NCBI GenBank assembly: GCA_019310525.1 | Contig: JAFDEE010000035.1 | Coordinates: 1-48,460, forward strand | Reading direction: 5' to 3' | DNA length: 48,460 bases | Source: Deltaproteobacteria bacterium | GTDB lineage: Bacteria > Desulfobacterota > DSM-4660 > Desulfatiglandales > HGW-15 | Part shown: piece by piece, positions 1-8,063 of the stretch | How the letters are laid out: each line of letters begins with the position of its first letter | Numbering within the stretch: position 1 is the stretch's first letter | Position numbers and translations under genes: made by a program | Notes under the pieces: model-generated | The model's input: only the letters and a program-made list of their open reading frames with translations | Told to the model about the DNA's origin: nothing | The model's database searches: none

Positions 1-316
1 GTCTCTCAGTAAGACGATTTTTCTCAGGGGCTATTCTCCTGCAAGGATTAGGCAGGTGGGTTTAACCCCTCCCCGAATGATCCCGTACCTTATAGAAGAG
101 GCTGGGGGAGTGTCAAGGATTCCAAATTTTCTTGACAGGCTCCACCCATCTGGTAGGAAACAGAACCCTGGAAAGAGGGACCCGGGGAAACGCTGGCCTG
201 TTTACGGCCTTCAGCCGGAGGCTTCTTCTTCCCCGGGGAGCTGATATCCCCTGCAAGGATATTGGAGGGAGGAACCCTGTGCCGGTGATTACCACTTTTT
301 TCGAAAGGACCGCCCA
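1..316. other. Gene-free 5' region, no assigned function
   Basis: No convincing coding frame is visible. The stretch contains a direct repeat of CTGCAAGGAT near 38-47 and 251-260 and some GC-rich inverted segments around 195-235. I compared it by eye with cobalamin, c-di-GMP, TPP and FMN riboswitch cores and with RNase P RNA, and none fits. It ends in a plausible ribosome-binding site (GAAAGGAC) for the gene at 317. Confidence 0.4.
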
Positions 317-1048
317 ATGGAATCGACTCCCATTTCCAGGGTGGACGTGAAGCCGAACGAAACCGTCGATGCCTTCCTGGATGGCCGCCTGCGTCTGATC
401 CAATCCAGAAATGGATACCGGTTTTCGATCGATGCTGTTCTCCTTGCTGGATTCGTAACGTCCAAGCCGGGCGAGGTGATCGTCGACCTCGGGACCGGTT
501 GCGGGGTCATTCCGCTCATGCTTCTTCTTACGCGTTCCATCTCCTATGCCGTGGGCGTTGAAATCCAACCGGACCTCGCCGACCAGGCCAGGAGAAATGC
601 GCTGCTGAACGGGTACGGCGAGAGGATGGCCGTCGTTCTCGGGGATGCCAGACACGTCCCTATCAGGCCCCTCTCCGCCGACATCGTTCTGTGTAATCCT
701 CCTTACCGCAAAAGGGACAGCGGGCGCATCAGCACCGACAGGGAGCGAGCCATAGCACGACATGAGATCAAGCTTTCCCTGGACGACATCCTGGAGGCCG
801 CCAGGATGCTTCTCAGGCCGCGGGGAAGGTTCGCCATGGTCTATCCGGCCTTTCGGCTCGTTGACATGCTGGTCAGGATGAGGGCCTTCGGCCTTGAACC
901 CAAGCGGATCCAGGTGGTCTATCCCGAACCCGAAACAGACTCAAAGCTGGTTCTGGTAGAGGCCGTCCCGGGAGGTGGGGTCGGGGTCAGGATCCTGCCT
1001 CCGCTCTTCGGACAGGGCGAGTTTTCCATCCCTGGAAAGGCCTTTTGA
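317..1048 (+). CDS. TrmN6/YfiC-type tRNA (adenine-N6) methyltransferase
   Basis: This 243-residue class I SAM-dependent methyltransferase resembles the TrmN6/YfiC family, whose E. coli member methylates A37 of tRNA-Val in the cytoplasm. A glycine-rich SAM-binding motif is visible (VDLGTGCGVIPL, about residues 56-67), an acidic residue ends the second strand (GVEIQPD), and the N6-adenine signature NPPY appears as LCNPPYRK near residue 130. The ATG at 317 has GAAAGGAC at a suitable distance. It stands alone on the plus strand, ahead of the convergent DUF721 gene. The methyltransferase class is clear, but the exact tRNA substrate is inferred from family resemblance, and other NPPY enzymes such as PrmC-like or RsmC-like proteins are less likely alternatives. 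Confidence 0.78.
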   Translation: MESTPISRVDVKPNETVDAFLDGRLRLIQSRNGYRFSIDAVLLAGFVTSKPGEVIVDLGTGCGVIPLMLLLTRSISYAVGVEIQPDLADQARRNALLNGYGERMAVVLGDARHVPIRPLSADIVLCNPPYRKRDSGRISTDRERAIARHEIKLSLDDILEAARMLLRPRGRFAMVYPAFRLVDMLVRMRAFGLEPKRIQVVYPEPETDSKLVLVEAVPGGGVGVRILPPLFGQGEFSIPGKAF

Positions 1049-1099
1049 AGGCCTTCCTCCCGTCTCAGCAGGAGGACGAATTGCTAACAATATTCAGGT

Positions 1100-1408
1100 T
1101 CAAGGGTCTCCGAGCCTGAATTCGATCTTTTCTACGGCCTTTCGTCCCAGGTGGGTATTGATCTTTTCCTTGATTTGCTCTTCCATAAACCCCAATTCCT
1201 GGAGCCAGATGGGATCCGATACCTTGACTTTCAACTTTCCACCCTTGATCCAAACAGGCCGGGCATGTTCCGCAATGACAGAGCCTACGATATCTTCCCA
1301 TCTTTTCCAGATAAGGGCGTCCGCGGGGTTGAAGGGGAGATCGGCTTCTCCCATCAGGCGGGTAAGGATATCCTTCAGGGATGTGAAGGGATTTTTTCTC
1401 GCGGACAT
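1100..1408 (-). CDS. DUF721 (DciA-like) protein
   Basis: A 102-residue protein of the DUF721 family. Members include DciA, the ancestral bacterial protein that helps load the DnaB helicase at replication origins. The KRWEDIVGSVIAEHARP segment (about residues 34-50) and the following beta-rich stretch GGKLKVKVSDPIWLQEL are characteristic of the family and resemble a KH-like fold. The start codon has a strong AGGAGG site about nine bases upstream. It has no operon partner in the window; upstream of it lies the first large repeat block. Assignment to DciA rather than a generic DUF721 protein is inference, since many short DUF721 proteins have not been studied. Confidence 0.7.
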   Translation of the reverse strand: MSARKNPFTSLKDILTRLMGEADLPFNPADALIWKRWEDIVGSVIAEHARPVWIKGGKLKVKVSDPIWLQELGFMEEQIKEKINTHLGRKAVEKIEFRLGDP

Positions 1409-1509
1409 AGATGAAAACCTCCTGTTTTATGATCCTGCTCAGGAACCACGATGATGGGTTATTTCTTGACGGATAACCAATATTCATACTATGCTAACAT
1501 AATATCTAA

Positions 1510-1864
1510 ATCTTGCATAAACAATCTTGAACCCGTAAAAATTCATTGAAATTCCCCCTAATAGGTCATAACTGGGTAAGGTGGAGTTCAGTCGATCGGA
1601 GAGAACAAAATAAAAAGTAATATTTTAAGATCGTTTACCCTTCGAGACCTTTGAAAAATGCTCAATTTTGGTCAAGTTCAAGGAAGGCGAAAATTTCAAC
1701 CGCAGGAATACATTTAGTATTTTGAGGATTGAAATTTGAGCCTGACGCCGCAATTGAGCGTCGATTTTACCCTGGATCTGCTTCGTTATCGGCCGCTTGC
1801 GGCAGGAGAGTACAGCTGCGCGGTCGATGCCCTGAATCTTTGGCAAACTCGACGCTTGCAAGAT
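1510..1864. repeat. Repeat family C copy 1, interrupted by an A2 element
   Basis: Starts with ATCTTGCATAAACAATCTTG and ends with CGACGCTTGCAAGAT, so the outer ends form an ATCTTGCA inverted repeat. The same sequence without interruption lies at 38853-39102. In this copy the text after GTTTACCCTTCG (about 1641) is broken by a reverse-oriented A2 segment up to about 1757 and then resumes at GCGTCGATTTTACCC. It ends 34 bases before the hflK start codon and so probably forms part of its leader or promoter region. Confidence 0.75.
1641..1757 (-). repeat. A2 element fragment nested in repeat C
   Basis: Begins AGACCTTTGAAAAATGC and contains the shared core of the A family in reverse orientation (AATTTTGGTCAAG, AAGGCGAAAATTTCAACC, ATTTTGAGGATTGAAAT, GAGCCTGACG). 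The far terminal repeat is missing, so this copy is truncated or decayed. Comparison with the uninterrupted repeat C at 38853-39102 marks it as an insertion. Confidence 0.65.
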
Positions 1865-1898
1865 TCAAGTAATACCTCATAAAATTACAGGTGTGCTT

Positions 1899-2939
1899 AT
1901 GGCTTGGGATTGGGAGAAGCTGCAACAGCAAAAGAGACCGGGCGGCGGGTCCACACCGCCCCAGATGGATGAAATCATGCACAAATTCAGGGGGATGAGG
2001 GGAAAGATCCCGCCAATATGGGCTATCATCCTGGCTCTCATCCTCATCTACATCGGTTCTTCCTGCTTTTTTACCGTAAAAGTAGACGAAGTGGGAATCG
2101 TTCAGCGTTTTGGAAAGTATGTGCGAACCACTCCCCCGGGGCTGAATTTTAAACTCCCCCGGGGCATCGAGAAGGTGACCAAGGTCAAGGTGCTCTTCGT
2201 CTACAAAGAAGAGTTCGGTTTCAGGACCATCCGGGCAGGGGTGCGCACCCAATACGCTGCGGGTTCCGCATATCTCAACGAGTCCCTGATGCTCACCGGG
2301 GATCTTAACGTTGCTGTCGTGCCCTGGATTGTTCAGTATCGCATAAAGGACCCTTACAAGTATCTCTTCAAGGTTCGGGACGTCCGGGCGACCCTCCGGG
2401 ATCTTGCCGAATCCAGCATGCGCCTCGTGGTAGGAGATCGAAGTATCGATGAGGTCATCAACAGGCGGGCGGAAATCGCGACCGAAGCGAGGGCGCACCT
2501 CCAGAAGGAGCTTGACGAGGCGGAGACGGGGATCAGCATCGCGACCATAGAGATGAAGAGAACAAACGTGCCCGAGCCCGTTCAACCTTCATGGAACGAG
2601 GTGAACCAGGCCGTTCAGGACAAGGAGAAGATGATCTACCAGGCCCGGGAGGAATACAACAGGGCCATCCCCCAGGCTCTGGGACGGGCCGAGAAGACCA
2701 TCAAAGAGGCTGAAGGGTTCGCACTTGACCGCGTGAACCGGGCAAAGGGAGATGCGGCGAGGTTTCTGGCCCTTTACGAAGAATACCGGAAGGCCAAGGA
2801 TGTTACCAAGAGACGCCTTTACCTGGAATCGCTCCGGGACATCTTCCCCAAATTAGGGAAGAAATTCATCATCGATTCAGATCTGAAGAACCTGCTTCCC
2901 TTGCTCAATTTGGGTCAGGGAAAAGGAGGCGAGCAATGA
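1899..2939 (+). CDS. hflK: HflK-like SPFH/prohibitin-domain membrane protein
   Basis: A membrane-anchored SPFH (stomatin/prohibitin) protein of about 346 residues. In E. coli, HflK and HflC form a large periplasmic-side complex that encloses and modulates the FtsH protease. A short cytoplasmic N-terminus (MAWDWEKLQQQ, typical of HflK) is followed by one transmembrane segment around residues 40-62, then the SPFH domain (VDEVGIVQRFGKYV...PGLNFKLP) and a long charged helical region (about 240-320) that would form the coiled-coil wall. I use the ATG at 1899 because the family starts with MAWDW; a GTG two codons upstream is possible. Its stop overlaps the start of the HflC-like gene by four bases, so the two are translationally coupled. 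The upstream region is made almost entirely of repeat C. Confidence 0.85.
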   Translation: MAWDWEKLQQQKRPGGGSTPPQMDEIMHKFRGMRGKIPPIWAIILALILIYIGSSCFFTVKVDEVGIVQRFGKYVRTTPPGLNFKLPRGIEKVTKVKVLFVYKEEFGFRTIRAGVRTQYAAGSAYLNESLMLTGDLNVAVVPWIVQYRIKDPYKYLFKVRDVRATLRDLAESSMRLVVGDRSIDEVINRRAEIATEARAHLQKELDEAETGISIATIEMKRTNVPEPVQPSWNEVNQAVQDKEKMIYQAREEYNRAIPQALGRAEKTIKEAEGFALDRVNRAKGDAARFLALYEEYRKAKDVTKRRLYLESLRDIFPKLGKKFIIDSDLKNLLPLLNLGQGKGGEQ

Positions 2940-3877
2940 AAACCAAAGTCCTGATCATTCCGGTCGTCATTGCCATTATCGTCTTTTCGAGCTCCGTCTA
3001 TGTGGTGGACGAGAGGGAACAGGTCGTTATCACTCAGTTCGGTAAGGCGGTGGGGAGGCCCATCACAGAGCCCGGGTTGAAATTCAAAGTCCCCATTATC
3101 CAGAAGGCCAACTTTTTCCCGAAACAACTCCTGGAGTGGGATGGAGATCCGGGCCAGATCCCGACTTTGGACAAGACCTTCATCTTCGTTGACACCTTCG
3201 CCCGGTGGAAGATCGTGGATCCCTTGAAGTTCTTTGAGACCGTCACCAATGTGGGGGGCGCCCTGGCCCGCCTGGACGATATCCTGGACTCGGCCGTCCG
3301 AAACTTTATCACTTCTTATCCCCTGATCGAGACGGTCAGGAAAAGCAACCGCAAGCTGGAATTCGAAATCGGAGCCAGCGATATGGAGAAAAAGGGTCTT
3401 CTTGGGAAGGTGACAACCGGGAGGGAGAAGATCGTCCGGGGGATCCTGAACGAGGCCCAGCCCAAGTTGGAGAAATTCGGCATCCAACTCGTGGACGTGA
3501 AAATCAAGCGGCTCAATTACGTGGAGGAGGTCCAGAGGTCTGTCTATGGCAGGATGATCGCGGAAAGGAAACAGATCGCAGAGAAGTTCCGTTCCGAGGG
3601 ACAGGGAGAGGCCCGGAAGATAGAAGGTGAGATGGAGAAGGAGCTGAAGCGGATCACCTCAGGGGCTTACAGGAAGGCCCAGGAAATCAAAGGAAAGGCC
3701 GATGCAGAGGCGGCAATGATCTACGCACAGGCCTTCGGCAAGGATCCGGAGTTTTACTCCTTCTTGCAGACGCTGAAGATTTACAAGGAGGCCATGAACA
3801 AGGATTCCTCGATGATCATGACGACGAATTCGGAATTCTTGAAGTATTTCAAGGGATATCAAGAGAAGGAGCAATAG
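2936..3877 (+). CDS. hflC: HflC-like SPFH-domain membrane protein
   Basis: Partner of the preceding HflK-like protein, 313 residues. The N-terminus is a single membrane anchor (about residues 5-23) directly followed by VDEREQVVITQFGKAVGRPITEPGLKFK, the classic opening of HflC and related SPFH proteins. The C-terminal half is a charged alanine/glutamate-rich helix (about 215-290, ERKQIAEKFRSEGQGEARKI) as expected for the oligomerising region. The ATG lies within the end of hflK (ATGA overlap), and an AAAAGGAGG site sits just before it. No ftsH is present in the window. Length and features match the family, and I see nothing truncated. Confidence 0.87.
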   Translation: MKTKVLIIPVVIAIIVFSSSVYVVDEREQVVITQFGKAVGRPITEPGLKFKVPIIQKANFFPKQLLEWDGDPGQIPTLDKTFIFVDTFARWKIVDPLKFFETVTNVGGALARLDDILDSAVRNFITSYPLIETVRKSNRKLEFEIGASDMEKKGLLGKVTTGREKIVRGILNEAQPKLEKFGIQLVDVKIKRLNYVEEVQRSVYGRMIAERKQIAEKFRSEGQGEARKIEGEMEKELKRITSGAYRKAQEIKGKADAEAAMIYAQAFGKDPEFYSFLQTLKIYKEAMNKDSSMIMTTNSEFLKYFKGYQEKEQ

Positions 3878-3918
3878 AAACCGTATCCTCCGGTGTCCCG
3901 TCCGAGAGGGAGGAGATT

Positions 3919-4401
3919 ATGGTTAGGACGGAGATCCAGCTTTTTTTGCGAAACGCCCCGGGCGAATTGGGGAGCTTGGCGAGCACTCTGGCGGAGGAGG
4001 GGATCAATATCGACGCCCTGACCATCCAGGATGCATCAGCCTATGTGTGGGAACTCTTCAAGGCCAGGGGAAAATCCCTCAAGCGAATAGCACCCGCGGC
4101 CTCTTACGGGTCCATGCAGAAAGACTCGGCCGATTACGCCCTGATACGGCTTTTGGTCAACAACACGGACAAAGCGGTGGACCTTTTGTCCAAGGGAGGC
4201 TATATATTCGACCTGATGCCGGTGATCGCCCTGGAAATCGAAAACAGGCCCGGCACCCTGGCTGAAATGGCCCGTAAGTTCGGAGAGGAAGGTATAAATA
4301 TCAACTACGTTTACGGGTCGGCCATGCCCCATGAAGAGAAGTCTCTTTTCGTATTCTCACCCGAAGACATCGAGTCCGCCGCTCAGATCTTCAAGGACTG
4401 A
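3919..4401 (+). CDS. Tandem ACT-domain protein
   Basis: A 160-residue protein made of two ACT domains and nothing else. Domain 1 begins at residue 4 (EIQLFLRNAPGELGSLASTLAEEGINI) and domain 2 at about residue 93 (VIALEIENRPGTLAEMARKFGEEGININYVYGS); both show the P-G-x-L turn where amino-acid ligands bind in ACT regulators. Stand-alone ACT proteins usually sense an amino acid and control a partner enzyme or transporter, but none is adjacent here. A GAGGGAGGAG site precedes the ATG. It lies 41 bases after hflC and could be cotranscribed. The ligand cannot be read from the sequence. Confidence 0.8.
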   Translation: MVRTEIQLFLRNAPGELGSLASTLAEEGINIDALTIQDASAYVWELFKARGKSLKRIAPAASYGSMQKDSADYALIRLLVNNTDKAVDLLSKGGYIFDLMPVIALEIENRPGTLAEMARKFGEEGININYVYGSAMPHEEKSLFVFSPEDIESAAQIFKD

Positions 4402-4425
4402 TCTTCAGCCTGAAAATAAATCTTC

Positions 4426-4460
4426 ACCCCCCGGGTTCGGCCTGCCCCACCTGGGGGGGT
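4426..4460. terminator. GC hairpin between convergent genes
   Basis: ACCCCCC (4426-4432) pairs with GGGGGGT (4454-4460) around a 21-base loop in the gap between the ACT gene and recJ, which converge here. A downstream U-run is lacking on the plus side, so it may act as a weak bidirectional terminator or only protect mRNA ends. Confidence 0.4.
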
Positions 4461-4472
4461 ATATCCACCTTT

Positions 4473-6215
4473 TCAAGGTTTCCGCACCAGCCTTTTTGCA
4501 TCTCCATTCCCGATCTCAAGATCGACCACCCGCAATTGAACCCTCCCGCGTCCCTGCCAATAGTGGATTCCAGGAGTATGGACCAGGTGTATGGAGGTGC
4601 CGATGTCCAGGGGATGATAGGGGGCGAGTCCGAAACCGATGGCCTCCCTGATTTCACCTGCCTGCCCGACCTTCAGCTTCAGGTGTCGTTCTCCCACGAT
4701 GGCGGATTCAAGAACGGTCAGGCCGGGACTGTAAAACAAGGGTGAGGGATTCCCTGAACCAAAAGGAGACAGATCCTCCAACCGTTTCACCGTTTCGAGA
4801 TCCAGGGCATGGAGCGGGACTTCCGCATCGATTTCCAGGCATGGGGCCGGCTCTGAATCTCCAAGGCTTTCCCAGGCCATGCGCTCTATTTCCTCCGAGA
4901 GGGTCCTGATGTTGGAGGTCTTGAGGGTCAACCCGGCGGCCCTGTCGTGTCCCCCGTAATGATCCAGCAGGTGGCTGACGCGGGCGAGGGCCCGGTGGAG
5001 ACTGAAGCCTTCAATACTCCTGGCGGACCCTGTCGCCATACCGTCCTGCAAGGAAAGGAGCAGGACGGGCCGGTGATATTTTTCCATGAGCCGTGAGGCG
5101 ACAATACCCAGGACCCCCTTGTGCCAACCCTTACCCGAAAAGAGGAGTGTTTTTCGGCCCTTGAGATCTGAAGTGGAAATATATTTCTCTTCGATTTCCT
5201 CAAAAATGGCCCGTTCCAAATCCTGCCTCATGGAATTCAATTTGCTCAGGTGCCTTGCCAGTTCGCGGGCAACGGAGAGCCGGTCGGTCGTGAGGAGCCG
5301 GATGCCGCTCCCGGCATCCCCCAACCTTCCCGATGCATTGATACGCGGGGCGAACTTGAAGGCAAGGTCGTCGGATCCAAGGGAAGAGGGATCTATGCCG
5401 GTGATCTCCCTGAGGGCCTCGAAACCGGGTCGGTGGAAGGTTTTCATCCTCTCGATTCCTGTCTTGGTCAGGACCCTGTTCAGGCCCACCAGAGGGACCA
5501 TGTCTGCGATAGTCCCCAGGGCGACCAGGTCAAGGAAAGCCCGCAGGTCCGGTTCCGCGCGATGTTTGAACCAGCCGCATTTTCTGAGCTTTCTTCTCAG
5601 GGCGATCGCGAGGAAAAAGGCTACTCCGACCCCGCAGAGGGGCCCGAAGGGAGAGGAAGAGCCGTTTCGATGGGGATTGACAAAGGGGCACTCGATCTGA
5701 AAATCATCGGGAACCTGGTGATGATCCGTGATCACCATGTGGAGATCAAGCCTCTCGGCAAGTTCAATCTCCTCCCTGTCTCCTGTACCGCAATCCACGG
5801 TGATCACCACTCCGGCCCCGGCCATGGAAATCTTGCGGATTGCTTCCCTGTTCAGCCCGTGTCCCTCCTCGAGACGGTCAGGGACATAATAAGAGACGGG
5901 AATGCCAAGCCTGGAGAAAAGGTTGAGGAGGAGTGCGGTGGCCGTCAGACCATCGGCGTCGTAATCTCCGTAAATGGTGATCCGCTGTCGGTGCTCAATC
6001 GCATAAATGATCCTTTCAACGGCCCGGTCCATGTCGACGAGCAGGCTCGGGTCTGTGATCTCCGAGAGCCTGGGATTGAGAAAATCTCTGGCGGATGCTT
6101 CCTCAGAGATGCCGCGGTTGATGAGGACCTGGGCCGCCGGGAGAGGGAGATCCATGCGTTGCGCCAACAGGGGGGCCAATGGGGAGAGTGGTCGGAGTTT
6201 CCAGATCTTGGTCAT
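4473..6215 (-). CDS. recJ: Single-stranded-DNA-specific exonuclease RecJ
   Basis: RecJ digests single-stranded DNA 5' to 3' in recombination and mismatch repair. All core DHH-family motifs are visible: YGDYDADGLTATALL (metal-binding D-x-D), VDCGTGD, the DHH motif in VITDHHQVPD, and the DHHA1 motif GGHDRAAGLTL. The C-terminal part carries the RecJ OB-fold region. I use the ATG at 6215 (580 residues), eight bases after the kdsB stop, because this length suits the family; a reading up to 6329 would overlap kdsB by about 100 bases and adds sequence unlike RecJ. It is the last gene of the minus-strand cluster FmdB-like / zinc ribbon / queD / kdsB / recJ. Confidence 0.92.
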   Translation of the reverse strand: MTKIWKLRPLSPLAPLLAQRMDLPLPAAQVLINRGISEEASARDFLNPRLSEITDPSLLVDMDRAVERIIYAIEHRQRITIYGDYDADGLTATALLLNLFSRLGIPVSYYVPDRLEEGHGLNREAIRKISMAGAGVVITVDCGTGDREEIELAERLDLHMVITDHHQVPDDFQIECPFVNPHRNGSSSPFGPLCGVGVAFFLAIALRRKLRKCGWFKHRAEPDLRAFLDLVALGTIADMVPLVGLNRVLTKTGIERMKTFHRPGFEALREITGIDPSSLGSDDLAFKFAPRINASGRLGDAGSGIRLLTTDRLSVARELARHLSKLNSMRQDLERAIFEEIEEKYISTSDLKGRKTLLFSGKGWHKGVLGIVASRLMEKYHRPVLLLSLQDGMATGSARSIEGFSLHRALARVSHLLDHYGGHDRAAGLTLKTSNIRTLSEEIERMAWESLGDSEPAPCLEIDAEVPLHALDLETVKRLEDLSPFGSGNPSPLFYSPGLTVLESAIVGERHLKLKVGQAGEIREAIGFGLAPYHPLDIGTSIHLVHTPGIHYWQGRGRVQLRVVDLEIGNGDAKRLVRKP

Positions 6216-6222
6216 CTTGCGG

Positions 6223-6966
6223 CTAGGAATCCGAATGGGACATGAGCTTTTCCACCTTGCCGATGTCCGCGGGTGTATCAACTTCGATTGAGTCGTGGGC
6301 GGTCTCCACCACCTTGATCCTGTACCCATACTCCAGGGCTCGGAGTTGCTCCAATTTCTCGGCGGATTCCAGGCGGCCTACCGGGAGCCGGGTAAAGGTC
6401 CTTAGGAAGGACATGCGATAGGCGTAAATGCCTATGTGCTTGTAATGTTCCCAATGTGAAGTATCGTCCCGGAAAAAAGGGATCGGTGATCTGGAAAAAT
6501 AGAGGGCGTGTCCCTTACTGTCGGTTACGACCTTGACGTGGTTGGGGTTTGAGAGTTCTTCCGGATCCTCAATCCTGCATTTAAGGGTGCTCATGGGGAG
6601 ATCCCTGTCCCGGCGCAAGGGCTCCACAAGGGCCGGGATGAGGGATGGGTGAAAGAGGGGTTGATCTCCCTGGATGTTGACGATGATATCGTCGTCCGCT
6701 GTCCCCAAAATTTCCGCAGCCTCGGCAATGCGATCCGTTCCGGAGGGGTGGCCTTTCCCGGTCAAAATGGCTCGGCCGCCGAAACCCTGGACACAACGAA
6801 TGATACGCTCGTCATCCGTCGCAATGGAAATTTCATTCACTTCCCCGCATGCAAGGGCCCGCTGATACACGTGCTGGATCATGGGCAGTCCCTGTATGAG
6901 GGCCAGGGGTTTTCCAGGAAAACGGGTGGACCCGTACCTTGCAGGAATCAATACTATTGTTTTCAT
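6223..6966 (-). CDS. kdsB: 3-deoxy-manno-octulosonate cytidylyltransferase (CMP-KDO synthetase)
   Basis: KdsB activates KDO with CTP for lipopolysaccharide inner-core synthesis in the cytoplasm, so this organism has an LPS outer membrane. The N-terminal nucleotide-binding signature is IPARYGSTRFPGKPL, followed by IATDDERI, GTDRIAEA, NIQGDQPL and the C-terminal EKLEQLRALE and EVDTPADI motifs, all in family order. The ATG at 6966 gives 247 residues, the usual length; longer starts would add unrelated sequence overlapping queD. It lies between queD and recJ with very short gaps, consistent with a common transcript. Confidence 0.95.
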   Translation of the reverse strand: MKTIVLIPARYGSTRFPGKPLALIQGLPMIQHVYQRALACGEVNEISIATDDERIIRCVQGFGGRAILTGKGHPSGTDRIAEAAEILGTADDDIIVNIQGDQPLFHPSLIPALVEPLRRDRDLPMSTLKCRIEDPEELSNPNHVKVVTDSKGHALYFSRSPIPFFRDDTSHWEHYKHIGIYAYRMSFLRTFTRLPVGRLESAEKLEQLRALEYGYRIKVVETAHDSIEVDTPADIGKVEKLMSHSDS

Positions 6967-6991
6967 GGGTCGTTTGGGGGCCTGAAATGCC

Positions 6992-7363
6992 TCAGGGCTC
7001 CATGTAAGTGGCACAGGCTGTTTCCGATTCCCACGCCGAGACCCAGGAGACCCTGACTTGATCATTGTTGAGTTTTCGGGACAGAGCTTCAAAAATGAAG
7101 CGGGCGATGTTTTCCGAGGAGGGATTTACGGTCTGAAAGGCCTCCAGTTCATTCAGGAATTCGTGGTCCAGGCCATCGAGCACTTCATCGGTGGCTTTTT
7201 TGATCTCCCTGAAATCCAGGAGGAGTCCGTTCTCGGCCAGTTGGTGTCCCGATACGGCTACTTCAACCTTCCAATTATGACCGTGCAACTTTTCGCACTT
7301 TCCGGCGAATTCCCTGAGTTGGTGGGCCGCCGCGAAATGGGTGACGATCTTCAATTCGTACAC
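6992..7363 (-). CDS. queD: 6-carboxytetrahydropterin synthase (QueD/PTPS family)
   Basis: QueD converts dihydroneopterin triphosphate to 6-carboxy-tetrahydropterin in the queuosine/7-deazapurine pathway. The zinc ligands and catalytic cysteine are visible: HFAAAH near the N-terminus and GKCEKLHGHNW (C-x3-H-x-H), then SSENIARFIF with the family glutamate. The start is a GTG at 7363 preceded by a strong GAGGAGGA site, giving 123 residues; the longer frame upstream runs through the zinc-ribbon gene in another frame. The start overlaps the end of the zinc-ribbon gene by 13 bases. No queC, queE or queF is in the window, so the rest of the pathway must lie elsewhere. Confidence 0.88.
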   Translation of the reverse strand: MYELKIVTHFAAAHQLREFAGKCEKLHGHNWKVEVAVSGHQLAENGLLLDFREIKKATDEVLDGLDHEFLNELEAFQTVNPSSENIARFIFEALSRKLNNDQVRVSWVSAWESETACATYMEP

Positions 7364-7647
7364 CGGGGGTCCTCCTCTTCCCCTCCGGACTCCCCGGACG
7401 GATCGGCCGAATAAGGTTTCCCGCACTCCGTGCACCTTCCATCAACTATAATCCCCGTGCAGGTGCCGTCGGGACACAGGACCCTGTTTTCTATATCAAA
7501 GGGGTCCGACTGCTCCGCCGGGTGGTCGTCCGTCTCCACGAACTTGGCACCGCAAAACATGCAAAACCGGCCGACTAAGGGAACGGACCGACCGCACTCC
7601 CGGCAAATCTTTCCTGATATTTCTTCTTGGCAATGGGGGCAATGCAT
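7351..7647 (-). CDS. Zinc-ribbon protein, function unknown
   Basis: A 98-residue protein with several zinc-ribbon knuckles: CPHC and CREC in the first 20 residues, CMFC at about 29-32, then CPDGTC and CTEC in the C-terminal third. The tail is acidic (SGGEEEDP). Such double-ribbon proteins are common, small and mostly uncharacterised; nucleic-acid or protein binding is possible. It lies in the middle of the cluster, five bases after the FmdB-like gene and overlapping queD, so it is likely cotranscribed. Confidence 0.65.
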   Translation of the reverse strand: MHCPHCQEEISGKICRECGRSVPLVGRFCMFCGAKFVETDDHPAEQSDPFDIENRVLCPDGTCTGIIVDGRCTECGKPYSADPSGESGGEEEDPRCTN

Positions 7648-7652
7648 TGGCT

Positions 7653-7817
7653 TTAGCTCTTTTTTGAGGTCTGAACCTGAAAAGGAGTAATCTGCTGCTT
7701 AACCTTGGCACTTTTACATTTTGGACACCTGAATTTGGTCTTTTCATATTCGGAGACAGTCATGGTCATTGAAAACTTCTTGTTGCATTTTTCACATTTG
7801 AAATCATAGGTAGGCAT
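7653..7817 (-). CDS. FmdB-type small zinc-ribbon protein
   Basis: A 54-residue gene starting MPTYDFKCEKCNKKF, with a second C-P-K-C pair about 20 residues later (KFRCPKCKSAKVKQQ). MPTY-F-C--C is the hallmark of the FmdB/regulatory zinc-ribbon family, found near formamidase genes and in many other places with no settled role. The ATG has a good AAAGGAGA site. It is the first gene of the minus-strand cluster that runs to recJ, so the promoter for the cluster should lie between 7818 and about 7990. Confidence 0.75.
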   Translation of the reverse strand: MPTYDFKCEKCNKKFSMTMTVSEYEKTKFRCPKCKSAKVKQQITPFQVQTSKKS

Positions 7818-7993
7818 GGCAAGTCTCCTTTCAAGAAATAAAATTTCTTGTCGACCAAATCATATTGATTTTCACACCTTTGTCAATACCTATGGAAAGA
7901 TCGGCCGCCTGCAGTCAGACTCCATACGGCGTCCGGTGAGCAATCCCTTGAATTACATGGACCCGAAAAGAGAGACCGGAGAAAAAATTTTGC

Positions 7994-8022
7994 TTGACAA
8001 ATGGGCCTGGTTACCATAAAAG
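7994..8022 (+). promoter_or_regulatory. Candidate sigma-70 promoter of the RdhA-like gene
   Basis: TTGACA (7994-7999), a 17-base spacer and TAAAAG (8017-8022), about 40 bases before the start codon at 8064. The -35 box is perfect and the -10 box is moderate. It is seen in the sequence only; no transcription start is known. Confidence 0.5.
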
Positions 8023-8063
8023 CAGACATGTAATAAGTCTGACATAAGGTGGAGGATTATCCC

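Noticed and set aside
1-316. Possible riboswitch or RNase P RNA upstream of the first gene
   Set aside because: The GC-rich inverted segments do not match the conserved cores of the classes I know (cobalamin, c-di-GMP, TPP, FMN), and no RNase P signature is present.
4473-6329. Longer RecJ reading to 6329
   Set aside because: It overlaps kdsB by about 100 bases and adds residues unlike RecJ; the ATG at 6215 gives the family length.
8049-8063. GTG start for the RdhA-like gene at 8049
   Set aside because: That codon lies within the ribosome-binding site of the ATG at 8064, which is the better start.
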